NCBI GenBank assembly: GCA_910579805.1 | Contig: CAJTWM010000023.1 | Coordinates: 1 to 53,766 of the forward strand | Reading direction: 5' to 3' | Source: an uncultured Lachnospiraceae bacterium | GTDB taxonomy: Bacteria; Bacillota; Clostridia; Lachnospirales; Lachnospiraceae | Length of the DNA stretch: 53,766 nt | In this document: positions 35,663-43,808 of the stretch, one piece after another | Position numbering within the stretch: the stretch's first letter is position 1 | How the letters are laid out: each line of letters starts with the position of its first letter | Notes under the pieces: model-generated | Seen by the model: the letters and a program-made list of their open reading frames with translations, nothing else | What the model was told of the DNA's origin: nothing | The model's database searches: none | Position numbers and translations under genes: made by a program

Positions 35663-36796
35663 ATGGAAGAATATTTTGACGAAGAGGATAGACGCCGCTT
35701 GCAGCATATGCGGGAAAGACAGGAAAGAAAAAGAAAAGAACGGGAAAAAGAACTGCGGCGGAATCTGACCAAGTTAGGGATTGCGGTAGTTGGCATCGTT
35801 ATCGTTGCCGCCGCCTCCGTTTTCATAAATTTTGCAGGTAAGAAACGACAGGCGGGAAACTTTCAGAAAGGCATTGCCGTTCAGGAGGGATCCCAATTCT
35901 TGCTGGCTGCAAAAATAAAAAAAGAAAGTCCTGACACTTTAAAAGAAACGGATAACAAAACGGAAATAGACGGCAGCACAAAAGAGCAACCTTACCATTA
36001 TGCAATGACGGAAGATACCGTCCGGCTGTCAAGCGAGGTCGGCAGCAGTCACGCCATTTTTTTAGATTTGGAAAAAGGAACGGTACTTGCCTGTAAAGAT
36101 GCGACAAGCAGGATCGTCCCTGCCTCCATGACAAAAGTGCTGACGCTTCTTGTAGCAGTGGAACATATCGAAAACCTGAACGACACTTTTACGATCACGC
36201 AGGATATTACGGATTATTGTTTTGTAAATGACTGCAGCGTTGCAGGATATGAAAAAGAAGAAAAAGTGACCATAAAAGATATGCTATATGCGACGGTATT
36301 GCCATCAGGGGCGGATGCGGCGCTGGGACTTGCAGTTTATGTGTCAGGATCACAAGAGGCATTCGTGGAACTGATGAACGCCAAACTGGAGGAACTGGGC
36401 TTATCGGAGACGGCGCATTTTACCAATTGCGTCGGTATCTATGAAGCGGATCATTACTGTACCATGTACGATATGGCAATGATCTTAGATGCGGCGCTTC
36501 AAAATGAGACCTGTCTGGACGTTCTTTCTGCCCGCACTTATGTTACGTCCAAAACGGAACAACATCCTGAAGGGATACCGCTCTCCAACTGGTTTATAAG
36601 GCGTATTGAAGATAAAGATACCGGCGGTCTGGCGGTCGGCGGCAAGACCGGGTATGTAGAAGAGTCAGGAAGCTGCGCTGCCAGCTTTGGTTCGGATCCA
36701 ACCGGGAAAACATATATCTGCGTTACTGCCAACGCCTCCAGTAAATGGGGATGTATTGACGATCACGCTTATATGTACAAACGTTTCGCATTATAA
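35663..36796 (+). CDS. D-alanyl-D-alanine carboxypeptidase (peptidase S11)
   Basis: 377 residues from the ATG at 35663, with GGGAG nine bases upstream. A very charged cytoplasmic N-terminus (RRRLQHMRERQERKRKER) is followed by one membrane helix (about 38-58), so the enzyme is anchored and faces outward. Penicillin-binding motifs: S155 and K158 in PASMTKV, then PSGADAA where the usual SxN is S215-G-A217, and K328-T-G in GGKTGYV. It trims the terminal D-Ala of peptidoglycan side chains. The Asn-to-Ala change in motif two is worth noting and may alter activity. Function is confident at family level. Confidence 0.87.
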   Translation: MEEYFDEEDRRRLQHMRERQERKRKEREKELRRNLTKLGIAVVGIVIVAAASVFINFAGKKRQAGNFQKGIAVQEGSQFLLAAKIKKESPDTLKETDNKTEIDGSTKEQPYHYAMTEDTVRLSSEVGSSHAIFLDLEKGTVLACKDATSRIVPASMTKVLTLLVAVEHIENLNDTFTITQDITDYCFVNDCSVAGYEKEEKVTIKDMLYATVLPSGADAALGLAVYVSGSQEAFVELMNAKLEELGLSETAHFTNCVGIYEADHYCTMYDMAMILDAALQNETCLDVLSARTYVTSKTEQHPEGIPLSNWFIRRIEDKDTGGLAVGGKTGYVEESGSCAASFGSDPTGKTYICVTANASSKWGCIDDHAYMYKRFAL

Positions 36797-36963
36797 GTAA
36801 GAATTGCCAACTATAAAAATCTCTGAATTCGAAAAAAGCCTTGCTTCTTACCCATAAAAAATAGTAAAATAAAGATAATTAAAGCAACACGGTGAAAATG
36901 CATATAATAAAATACGATACGTTATCTGAAATCACCCTTTAGCAGGAGGAAGGAGATGATTCT

Positions 36964-37923
36964 ATGGGAATTAGCAGTATAACGTCAACGAACACTATGT
37001 CGGTCACACAAATGACTGCGGCAGATGTAAAGGATCAAAAAAGTAAAAATATTCAAAGCGATATTACCACCGCGCAGCAGCAAATGCAGAAGTTATCTTC
37101 GAAAGACGATCTGTCTGCTAACGAAATAGCTAATGAACGCAAAAAACTTCAAAAAGAAATATCCGGTCTCAATACAAAATTGAAACAGCATCAGGAAGAA
37201 CTCCGCCGGTCACAAAAAAGAGAAATCATGATGGCGGAACTTTTGGAAGATAAAAAAACTGTAAAAGAAGAAACGCCGGAAGATAAAATACGCCCCGCGG
37301 AAACTTCCTCCGAGACGGCGGATAAAAAAAATCCGCCAACTGACGAGCAGCAATCCGCGCAGTCAGGTACCGTTATAACCCAAAACAACGACGGCACCGT
37401 TATTTTAAAGGAAACGGTAAGCCAGAGCAGCAAACTGGATACGGATACAGAAAATAAGCAGGCTGATGAAACCGATGAAGAAGTCCTTGACATAAAAGAA
37501 ACAAAAACGGGAGACAACGATACAGCCGGGGATGTCAATTTATCCGTTAAAGAAATGCATGCAATGGTATCCGCAGACTCTTCTTTGGAACGGGCAGGCC
37601 GTTTGGGAACGATCATCGCCAAAACCAGAGACGGCATCGCTATTTTAAAGGGAGAAATAAATCAGGATAAGAATCGCAGCGTAGATACGGAAAGAAAGCA
37701 GGCTGAGCTTGCAAAGATGGAGCGGCGGGAACAACAGGCTGCGGCATTCCAATCCTCCATATTGAGCGAAGCAAATAATGCAATGAAATCAGCCGCAAAA
37801 GCGGACGTATCCGCAAAGGGCAGCGTACAGGCTGAAACTGAAACTACTTTTTATATCAGTGGTTTAAATACGCCTCAGGAAGAGCAGGCAGCACAACAAA
37901 AATTCTATGTTTCTTTTGCATGA
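36964..37923 (+). CDS. FlxA-like coiled-coil protein
   Basis: 319 residues, hydrophilic, rich in Glu, Lys and Gln. Residues about 20-85 form a coiled coil (DITTAQQQMQKLSSKDDL, ERKKLQKEISGLNTKLKQHQ) like the FlxA family, whose function is unknown although E. coli flxA belongs to the flagellar sigma-28 regulon. Two related blocks follow: GTVITQNNDGTVILKETV and GTIIAKTRDGIAILKGEI, each followed by DT-(E)-KQA, an internal duplication. There is no signal peptide or membrane helix. GGAGGAAGGAG precedes the ATG. Followed by a strong terminator, so probably a single-gene unit. Confidence 0.65.
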   Translation: MGISSITSTNTMSVTQMTAADVKDQKSKNIQSDITTAQQQMQKLSSKDDLSANEIANERKKLQKEISGLNTKLKQHQEELRRSQKREIMMAELLEDKKTVKEETPEDKIRPAETSSETADKKNPPTDEQQSAQSGTVITQNNDGTVILKETVSQSSKLDTDTENKQADETDEEVLDIKETKTGDNDTAGDVNLSVKEMHAMVSADSSLERAGRLGTIIAKTRDGIAILKGEINQDKNRSVDTERKQAELAKMERREQQAAAFQSSILSEANNAMKSAAKADVSAKGSVQAETETTFYISGLNTPQEEQAAQQKFYVSFA

Positions 37924-37931
37924 TCCAGACT

Positions 37932-38012
37932 GCAGGGACAGACGCAAATAACCGTCTTTTCTTTTTCTGTCCGGTTATCTTCATAGCGTCTCCGTCTGTC
38001 CCTGCGGTTTTT
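37932..38012 (+). terminator. large nested hairpin terminator after the FlxA-like gene
   Basis: Outer perfect 13-bp stem GCAGGGACAGACG / CGTCTGTCCCTGC (37932-37944 and 37993-38005), inner 7-bp stem ATAACCG / CGGTTAT (37948-37954 and 37972-37978), then GGTTTTTATATG. It is larger than needed for a terminator. Confidence 0.75.
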
Positions 38013-38096
38013 ATATGTAAAATATAACGTCTGCTTTGATGATCAAATGTCAACTTGCCTCTGCTTATGGCGCCGGTCATTTCCGGCCGTTACCAG

Positions 38097-38768
38097 TCAC
38101 ACAAGCATGTTCCACGTTTTTTCGCCTACAATGCCGTCTGCCGCCAATTTCTTTGCCGCCTGAAATTCTTTAACGCATCGCAAAGTCCGATTTCCAAAAA
38201 CTCCGTCTGTTTCCAGCGCATATCCTTTTCCGTTTAATCTTTGCTGCAATTCCTTTACTGCCGCGCCGACGCTCCCCTTTTTTAGTACAGGACGTTTTTT
38301 GTTGGAAGACGCTGGTATCTTATTCTGCGCGGTATTGCCGCCCGACGCGGAAGCCAAAAACAACTTCTGCTCTTCTTTCCTACGCTTTGTAAGCCCTGCA
38401 AGCTCTTTTCCCCCTGCCTTATTATACAATATTATTTTCTCGCCGATGGCTTTCTTGCTCCTCGTTCCGTTAGCGGATAACTGATCGATACTGCCGACGT
38501 TAAACGCGAAGGAAACCAGCGCGTCAAATTCATTTTGCCTCCATGCATACCGGTCATAGTACTTATTGACTTTTTTTTCATATTTCCTTATATCCTCCAC
38601 AAGCAGTCCGTCCGCTTGGGCCTGCGTGATCCTCTGCCCTTCTTTGACTCCCAGCGTATGTCCGTAACCGATCGTCCATACACCCGCAGGACATTTATAT
38701 GCCGTCAGCCTGCATCCTTCAAAACTCTTAATAATATGTAATCCTGCTTCTCCTGTTCTCATCTCCAT
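38097..38768 (-). CDS. phage-type GH24 lysozyme (endolysin) with peptidoglycan-binding domain
   Basis: About 223 residues from the ATG at 38768 (GGAGG six bases upstream). The N-terminal GH24 domain (1-145) has the T4/P22-lysozyme-type catalytic triad spacing E17-8-C26-5-T32 in SFEGCRLTAYKCPAGVWTIG (one motif). A linker of about 30 residues leads to a C-terminal PG_binding_1 domain (165-223: GSVGAAVKELQQRLNGKGY, DGVFGNRT). It cuts the MurNAc-GlcNAc bond of peptidoglycan. There is no signal peptide, so release needs a holin, not seen in the window. Last gene of the leftward, SOS-controlled run. Confidence 0.9.
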   Translation of the reverse strand: MEMRTGEAGLHIIKSFEGCRLTAYKCPAGVWTIGYGHTLGVKEGQRITQAQADGLLVEDIRKYEKKVNKYYDRYAWRQNEFDALVSFAFNVGSIDQLSANGTRSKKAIGEKIILYNKAGGKELAGLTKRRKEEQKLFLASASGGNTAQNKIPASSNKKRPVLKKGSVGAAVKELQQRLNGKGYALETDGVFGNRTLRCVKEFQAAKKLAADGIVGEKTWNMLV

Positions 38769-38813
38769 ATTCATCCTCCATTCCTGCTTTTCTTCGCAAT
38801 TTATCTATCCGGT

Positions 38814-39953
38814 TCACCCCGCCGGTCTGGATCCGCTTTTGGGGACCGTTACGTTTTGCGGTCTATTTATTTTAAAAAATGCAAGCATCAATGCCTCAAG
38901 AAACGCCAGCTTTTTGATGATCACAGACTTGTCCTTCGTTGAACCGCTCTTGTCAATTTCATAAAAAGTTTCTCCTCCTATCTTTTTCTCGTATAGCCCC
39001 GCTTTAAATGCAGTTAAGAAATCTGCAAACCTTTGGTCTTCCAGACCAAGCGCCGTAAATCTGTCAAATAACGTAAACCAAATGAACGAATCCTTACTTG
39101 TAAAAATACCGTTCCATTCTTCACGATAAATTTTCTCCAACCTTTGCAGATTTTGATTTAACTTTTCAAACTCCGTTTTTGAAGAATTCTCATTGAGGAA
39201 AGCTCCCATTTTTTTACTCTGTTTTCTCCACCTTTCCATGTGGAACATACACATGACTGCTTCCATAACAATACGCTCTATAGTTCCGTTATTTCTTTCT
39301 TTTTCCGTATAAGTCCCGCAATCTTTCAAAAAGCGGTTATTCAGAGAAATACGTTTTACTTCCCTGGCTATGTTATCCATATAAGTGACTGCGTTCTGTG
39401 ACGCGTTCATAGACTTCTGTTTATTGTAGCGTCTGATATGATAACCGATTTCTTCGTCCGTACAGTCTAAATGCTTTACCACGTCGATTTTATAATTATC
39501 AAATTTTTCTTTCAGTTCAACCGGCAGATCCTGATAGCCTTTTCCGCGCAGATCGTACTCTACCGTTTCATAAACATAACTGCCGTACTCATCCTTAATA
39601 ACCTTTCCTTTTTCGTCTCTCTTCACTTTCTGATAAGAAGTGACCGGCATTTCCACATAATTCCCTATCTTAAAAGCGCCGTTTCTATAACTGCTCAATA
39701 CTGTCAGCCGCTGTAATCCGTCGATCACCCATAGCACGACGCCGTTTGCTTCAAGCTGCTCGCATAATTTGATAGAATCCACGTCCTCCTGTTTGATCAC
39801 CGTCACGATCAGTCCGTCTTTATCGCTTTTATTCCACTGATCCGGTTTCCTTTGGAGCGGATGGTCTTTTCTTAACTCGCCTCTGTCAAACATATTCTGC
39901 AACGTAGAATTCATATAAGCATCTTTCACTCTCTTATCTCTCACCAGTTCCAT
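38814..39953 (-). CDS. DUF262-domain protein
   Basis: 379 residues from the ATG at 39953 (GGAG six bases upstream). The diagnostic motif is VIDGLQRLT, the DGQQR-type nucleotide-binding loop of DUF262 (ParB/GmrS-like fold), with nearby VTVIKQEDVDSIKL. GmrSD restriction enzymes and some phage-defence proteins use this fold with a C-terminal nuclease; I do not see an HNH motif in the C-terminal half, so a nuclease activity cannot be claimed. It lies between the sigma-factor and endolysin genes, an unusual place, and is probably in the same LexA-controlled transcript. Its role in the island is unknown. Confidence 0.75.
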   Translation of the reverse strand: MELVRDKRVKDAYMNSTLQNMFDRGELRKDHPLQRKPDQWNKSDKDGLIVTVIKQEDVDSIKLCEQLEANGVVLWVIDGLQRLTVLSSYRNGAFKIGNYVEMPVTSYQKVKRDEKGKVIKDEYGSYVYETVEYDLRGKGYQDLPVELKEKFDNYKIDVVKHLDCTDEEIGYHIRRYNKQKSMNASQNAVTYMDNIAREVKRISLNNRFLKDCGTYTEKERNNGTIERIVMEAVMCMFHMERWRKQSKKMGAFLNENSSKTEFEKLNQNLQRLEKIYREEWNGIFTSKDSFIWFTLFDRFTALGLEDQRFADFLTAFKAGLYEKKIGGETFYEIDKSGSTKDKSVIIKKLAFLEALMLAFFKINRPQNVTVPKSGSRPAG

Positions 39954-40066
39954 TTTTACTCCATTTCTGCGCTGCTTTTCTGCACAAATCCATAAACGGA
40001 TTACGCATTTGCGGCAAGCGGCGCGCAAACTAAGATTTAACAGTTAAGATATAGGACGTTTTATTC

Positions 40067-40615
40067 TCAAAACAGCACCGATATATTTTCGTAAGCGTGG
40101 ATGCCCATCATAGCGTCCGCGTATTCTTTTTTCGTCATGCAAAGCATCTGCCGTATCTCATCCGCATCATAGGATTCCATCAATAATTCCGCCACTTTCC
40201 TTTGACGCTTTGTCAGTTGCGTCAAATATTTTTCCAGCTTAGGATTTTCTTCCTCATCAAATATTTCTCTGTCCATATCAAAATCAGAAACAAGAAGGTC
40301 TGCAACGACCATTTCCTCTTCTTCCCCGATTGGCATATAAATGGAGACCGAAAGCCTGTCCGTCTTCCGCTTATAGCGGTTCCGCCTTGTCATTTCCGCT
40401 TTGATCCGCCTTAGCAGGCAGGTATATAAGAAACTTTCAAACGGCTGCCCGTTATCATATTTCCTTATGACGCTTACAAATACTTCATTGGCCAGCGAAT
40501 AAAAATCATCTTTATCCTGATCCGACCATCCGCCGAACCGAGACAGCATTTTGTCCACCAACATACGCAGTTTTCTTGCGTTATCCGCATAATAAGCATT
40601 CAAAATCTCGTCCAT
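40067..40615 (-). CDS. sigma-70-family factor of the phage-like island
   Basis: 182 residues. Region 2-like part at about 20-85 (FYSLANEVFVSVIRKYDNG, FESFLYTCLLRRIKAEMTRRN), an acidic linker, and a region 4-like helix-turn-helix at about 130-175 (LTKRQRKVAELLMESYDADEIRQMLCMT, split by a turn). It is expected to direct an RNA polymerase to special promoters. The ATG has AGGAGG upstream. The promoter contains a LexA box, so the gene should be induced by DNA damage. Followed by DUF262 and endolysin genes on the same strand. Whether it works with host or island polymerase is unknown. Confidence 0.8.
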   Translation of the reverse strand: MDEILNAYYADNARKLRMLVDKMLSRFGGWSDQDKDDFYSLANEVFVSVIRKYDNGQPFESFLYTCLLRRIKAEMTRRNRYKRKTDRLSVSIYMPIGEEEEMVVADLLVSDFDMDREIFDEEENPKLEKYLTQLTKRQRKVAELLMESYDADEIRQMLCMTKKEYADAMMGIHAYENISVLF

Positions 40616-40681
40616 TTCAACTTCCTCCTAATCAACTTGTTTCCCTTCCAAAGATTTCCACTCCTTTGTTTGTAATGACAA

Positions 40682-40710
40682 GTATAGAACACACGTTCAT
40701 TTCTGTCAAT
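40682..40710 (-). promoter_or_regulatory. LexA-repressed sigma-A promoter of the sigma/DUF262/endolysin run
   Basis: Minus strand TTGACA (40705-40710), 17 bases, TATACT (40682-40687): near consensus. The spacer contains GAACGTGTGTTC (40688-40699), a perfect GAAC-N4-GTTC SOS box abutting the -10. A repressor there would block polymerase binding directly. Confidence 0.85.
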
Positions 40711-40720
40711 AGTTTTTTAG

Positions 40721-40753
40721 AACATCTGTTTGCCCTTTTTTAGATGCTATGAA
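40721..40753 (+). promoter_or_regulatory. second, imperfect LexA-like box with a rightward extended -10
   Basis: GAACATCTGTTT (40721-40732) matches the SOS box in all but the last base. On the plus strand it covers the -35 position of an extended -10, TGCTATGAA (40746-40753 region), which could drive the small gene at 40818 and the polymerase gene. The -35 itself is poor. Suggestive only. Confidence 0.4.
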
Positions 40754-40817
40754 AATAAAAAAGAGAAATAGATATTACAGCTTTTGACACATCTTTCAGT
40801 TATCAAAGGAGGAACTT

Positions 40818-41036
40818 ATGATTTATCATGCAAATTTTACAAAACCCAATAACGGCTACACGACTTTCGGAGGACTGATCTCACTTTCGGATTTTGATAC
40901 AAGCCGCAAGAAAAAACCGACCCCTAACGGCTCCATTATTGCGAGACGCATCATTGCGGACCATTGTTTCGACGAACAATGCAGAAAAAAAATAGAGAAC
41001 ATTCAAAACGGTCAGGAAAACGGCAAAAGGATTTAG
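40818..41036 (+). CDS. small protein of unknown function upstream of the RNA polymerase
   Basis: 72 residues with AAAGGAGG at ideal spacing before the ATG, so it is very probably real. Hydrophilic, basic in the middle (TSRKKKPTPNGS), no membrane helix, no recognised domain. It ends 27 bases before the polymerase gene and is presumably co-transcribed with it. Its position suggests an accessory factor or repressor, but nothing in the sequence shows this. Confidence 0.65.
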   Translation: MIYHANFTKPNNGYTTFGGLISLSDFDTSRKKKPTPNGSIIARRIIADHCFDEQCRKKIENIQNGQENGKRI

Positions 41037-41063
41037 CAGCCTAAAAAATTTAAAAACCGCACA

Positions 41064-43808
41064 ATGGAGGTCGATACTATCAGCAAACACGGAATAAAAA
41101 TAAGAAATATCAGCGCAGGATCACTTTATGAAACCAATCTGGGCATTCGGGACTTCTTTATCTCCAAAGAAGCGACTTTGGACAACAGCCTGTTTTATTT
41201 TTTTCTTAAAAATAACGGATTACAGGTACACAAAAAAGCGGATTCCGGCAATCGGTCTTCCCAGAAAGAAAGTACGCTTGATATCGTCTGCCTTGACTTC
41301 GATTTCGGAAGCCCTTCCTATGAAACGGAAGTAAAAAAGCTGACCGATCTGTTAAATACTGACCTGTCAGAAGAAGCGGAAAAGCGTCTTGAAGAAATTT
41401 TACAGAAAGTACATTCCCAAAAAGATCTGTACGTCCCCAAAAAGCGAAATGAAATCCGGGATCAGTTTTATAATGAAGGCGTAGATATAGGAAATATCCA
41501 CTACAAAATGCTTTTTCGAACAAGTGCGAAGGCAAAGCTGGGCAAAGCGGTCTTCATAAACAGCCGGTTATACGATCAGGCTTACGATTGGCTCACCATG
41601 GGACTTGGAAAGAAAATGCCGCACAACAACGCAAAGATCGTAGAACTGTCGGCCTATGCGCCTTTGACGACAAGCACGATCATTGATACGATACCTATTC
41701 CCGCTAACGATATCCTGATTCTAAAAGACCGGCTTTCCGTTTTCAGAACAACCGCCAATATCGTAAAAGCAACCGGCTATACAGATAAAAACGGAAAAAA
41801 GACTAAAAAATGCGTAGTCGTCCAAACAGAAACGGATGTGGAAAACAACGTGTGGGACGGAATGGGAATCATCGAATCCAGCCTGCTTCCCGGCTATATT
41901 AACGGTATGGCGCTGCTTCGAAATCATTTTTTTAAAATGTGCGGCATGCGCGGACACATAACGCGTTTTTTTCAGGATTGGTGCCGTGAAAACGGATTGG
42001 ATTATGAAACCTATCAGGTACAGGATATGTTTGGAGAATGGCACTATGTAAAGGACATTAAAGTCATCACTACCGATCATTCCATAAAATGGATGAAATT
42101 CACGGATCTGATGGGCGGTACTCCGCGATCCGCCTACACCTATTGGCTGAACCGTATCCATGCGGACGGCGATCTATGGGGCGTCGTAAAAACGGACCAT
42201 CCAAGTAAACTCGGAACATTCCAACAGCTCAGCTATCAGATGGTCAATTCCCTTCCATGCACAAAAGAAGATATGAAAAAAATAGCGCAGACAAGCGTCG
42301 ATTATGTACATCTCTTAAAAAACAATAATGATGCTTTTGAACAATTTTTAAGAAAAAATGCCAACGAATATAACCATTACGAAATGCTTGCCGATCTGTA
42401 TGCCCAAAATCATGAATTTGGAAACTGCCGATGGTTCCGGAATGAAAAAAGCGACGTTTTAAAAACTTATATAAAACGGCTCAGAAAAGGAAAAATCGTT
42501 ATAAGCGGCGATAATCTTACCGTATTTGGAAATCCTTACGCACTCCTCCTCTATTCCGTAGGTGGGGATTGGCAAAAAGACCATACCTTAAAACCCGAAA
42601 AAAACTGCATCCAGTGTTTTACAACCCGTTTTGGGAACGATCAATATCTTGCAGCGTTCCGAAACCCTCATAATTCGCCCAATAACGTCTGCTATATGCA
42701 TAACGTATACAGTAAAGAACTGGAAACCTATTTTGAATTCAGTCCGAATATCGTCGCTATCAATTGTATCGGAACCGACATTCAGGCACGCGCAAACGGC
42801 ATGGACGAAGATTCCGATTTCATGCTCTTCACCGACCATCCCACCGTCGTGGAATGTGCAAAAAAATGCTCTATAGAGTATCCTACGATCGTCAACGCTT
42901 TACAGGAAAACCCAATCGCTTATCGTAACATAAGCTCCGACTATGCCAAAATAGATCATAAGCTTTCCGGCTCCCAGATGGGAATTGGCTGGTCCAGCAA
43001 CCTTGCCCAGCTTGCGATGACTTACTACTGGACAGAAAAAACAAAGGACAATCCGGATAAAGCAAAGATGAAAGAATTATATGACATTTTTGTCATTCTT
43101 TCTGTCATCGCACAGATCCTGATCGACGGCTGTAAACGGGAATACGAAATCGACGGCGAAGCCGAGATCAAACGCATCAGCAAACTTCCCTGCATGACTC
43201 CGATGAAACAATCGGAAATGCCGTGCAAAAACGGTTCTGCTAAATTTACAAAATGCGATCTTCCGCTATTTATGAAATACATTAAGGAAATAAAATATTC
43301 TTCAAACGGCAAACCGCTTTCTTCCGACATCGTCAAAAAAGAAACTGCCCGATTCTATAACCGGATCGATCCTGCCCTGCAATGTCCCATGAACTGGTTA
43401 GAAGAATGTCTGGATCTGATTCCCGGCGCTTCTACAAGAGCCGCTATACCTACCGCCCATTTCTTTATTAAAATGGAAGGCAGTGCAAACAGACGCCAAG
43501 TATCCAAGGTCCAATCCCTGATCATGGAATACGATCACAAGATCAGATCTTTGAAATGCTCTTCAGGGCTGCCCAAAGAAGAATACATAGAGAAATTAGA
43601 AGAATACTCCTCCCATGTCTTCACCGAATTATCCAGAATCAAAATTGGAAACCCCGTTACCATAAACAGGCTGATCGAAACTGCCCTTAGTTTGGAAACC
43701 AATAGAAACCAAAAATTTTATAAGGGATATGAAACAAAATATACTCGAAAAACCTTAAACTGCCTATACAAAATGGATAAAGAAAGATTTTTAAAGAACT
43801 TTTTGTAA
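41064..43808 (+). CDS. putative single-chain two-barrel (DPBB) RNA polymerase, YonO/QDE-1/crAss-like
   Basis: 914 residues. What I see: DxDxD at D581, D583 and D585 in GMDEDSDFML, preceded by RNPHNSPNN (R533, P535), the spacing and context of the second double-psi barrel that holds the catalytic Mg2+ in cellular RNA polymerase beta-prime and in RdRP/YonO enzymes. Upstream, WDGMGII (264-270) resembles the DGxG motif, LLRNHFFK (K291) and IKWMKF (K342, K345) resemble the first-barrel lysine motifs. Length fits the single-chain class. The ATG at 41064 lacks a good upstream ribosome site and may be coupled to the small gene before it. Inference: a dedicated transcriptase for the island. This rests on motif order read by eye; overall similarity to known enzymes is low, so a structural comparison is needed to be sure. 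Confidence 0.7.
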   Translation: MEVDTISKHGIKIRNISAGSLYETNLGIRDFFISKEATLDNSLFYFFLKNNGLQVHKKADSGNRSSQKESTLDIVCLDFDFGSPSYETEVKKLTDLLNTDLSEEAEKRLEEILQKVHSQKDLYVPKKRNEIRDQFYNEGVDIGNIHYKMLFRTSAKAKLGKAVFINSRLYDQAYDWLTMGLGKKMPHNNAKIVELSAYAPLTTSTIIDTIPIPANDILILKDRLSVFRTTANIVKATGYTDKNGKKTKKCVVVQTETDVENNVWDGMGIIESSLLPGYINGMALLRNHFFKMCGMRGHITRFFQDWCRENGLDYETYQVQDMFGEWHYVKDIKVITTDHSIKWMKFTDLMGGTPRSAYTYWLNRIHADGDLWGVVKTDHPSKLGTFQQLSYQMVNSLPCTKEDMKKIAQTSVDYVHLLKNNNDAFEQFLRKNANEYNHYEMLADLYAQNHEFGNCRWFRNEKSDVLKTYIKRLRKGKIVISGDNLTVFGNPYALLLYSVGGDWQKDHTLKPEKNCIQCFTTRFGNDQYLAAFRNPHNSPNNVCYMHNVYSKELETYFEFSPNIVAINCIGTDIQARANGMDEDSDFMLFTDHPTVVECAKKCSIEYPTIVNALQENPIAYRNISSDYAKIDHKLSGSQMGIGWSSNLAQLAMTYYWTEKTKDNPDKAKMKELYDIFVILSVIAQILIDGCKREYEIDGEAEIKRISKLPCMTPMKQSEMPCKNGSAKFTKCDLPLFMKYIKEIKYSSNGKPLSSDIVKKETARFYNRIDPALQCPMNWLEECLDLIPGASTRAAIPTAHFFIKMEGSANRRQVSKVQSLIMEYDHKIRSLKCSSGLPKEEYIEKLEEYSSHVFTELSRIKIGNPVTINRLIETALSLETNRNQKFYKGYETKYTRKTLNCLYKMDKERFLKNFL

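Noticed and set aside
36870..36963. Sigma-28-type promoter for the FlxA-like gene
   Set aside because: TAAA and CGATA-like pieces exist, but no spacing gives a convincing match to TAAA-N15-GCCGATAA.
40619..40645. Seven-codon TTG frame between the LexA promoter and the sigma gene, considered as a coupling leader
   Set aside because: It has an AAGGAG nine bases upstream, but so short a frame can arise by chance.
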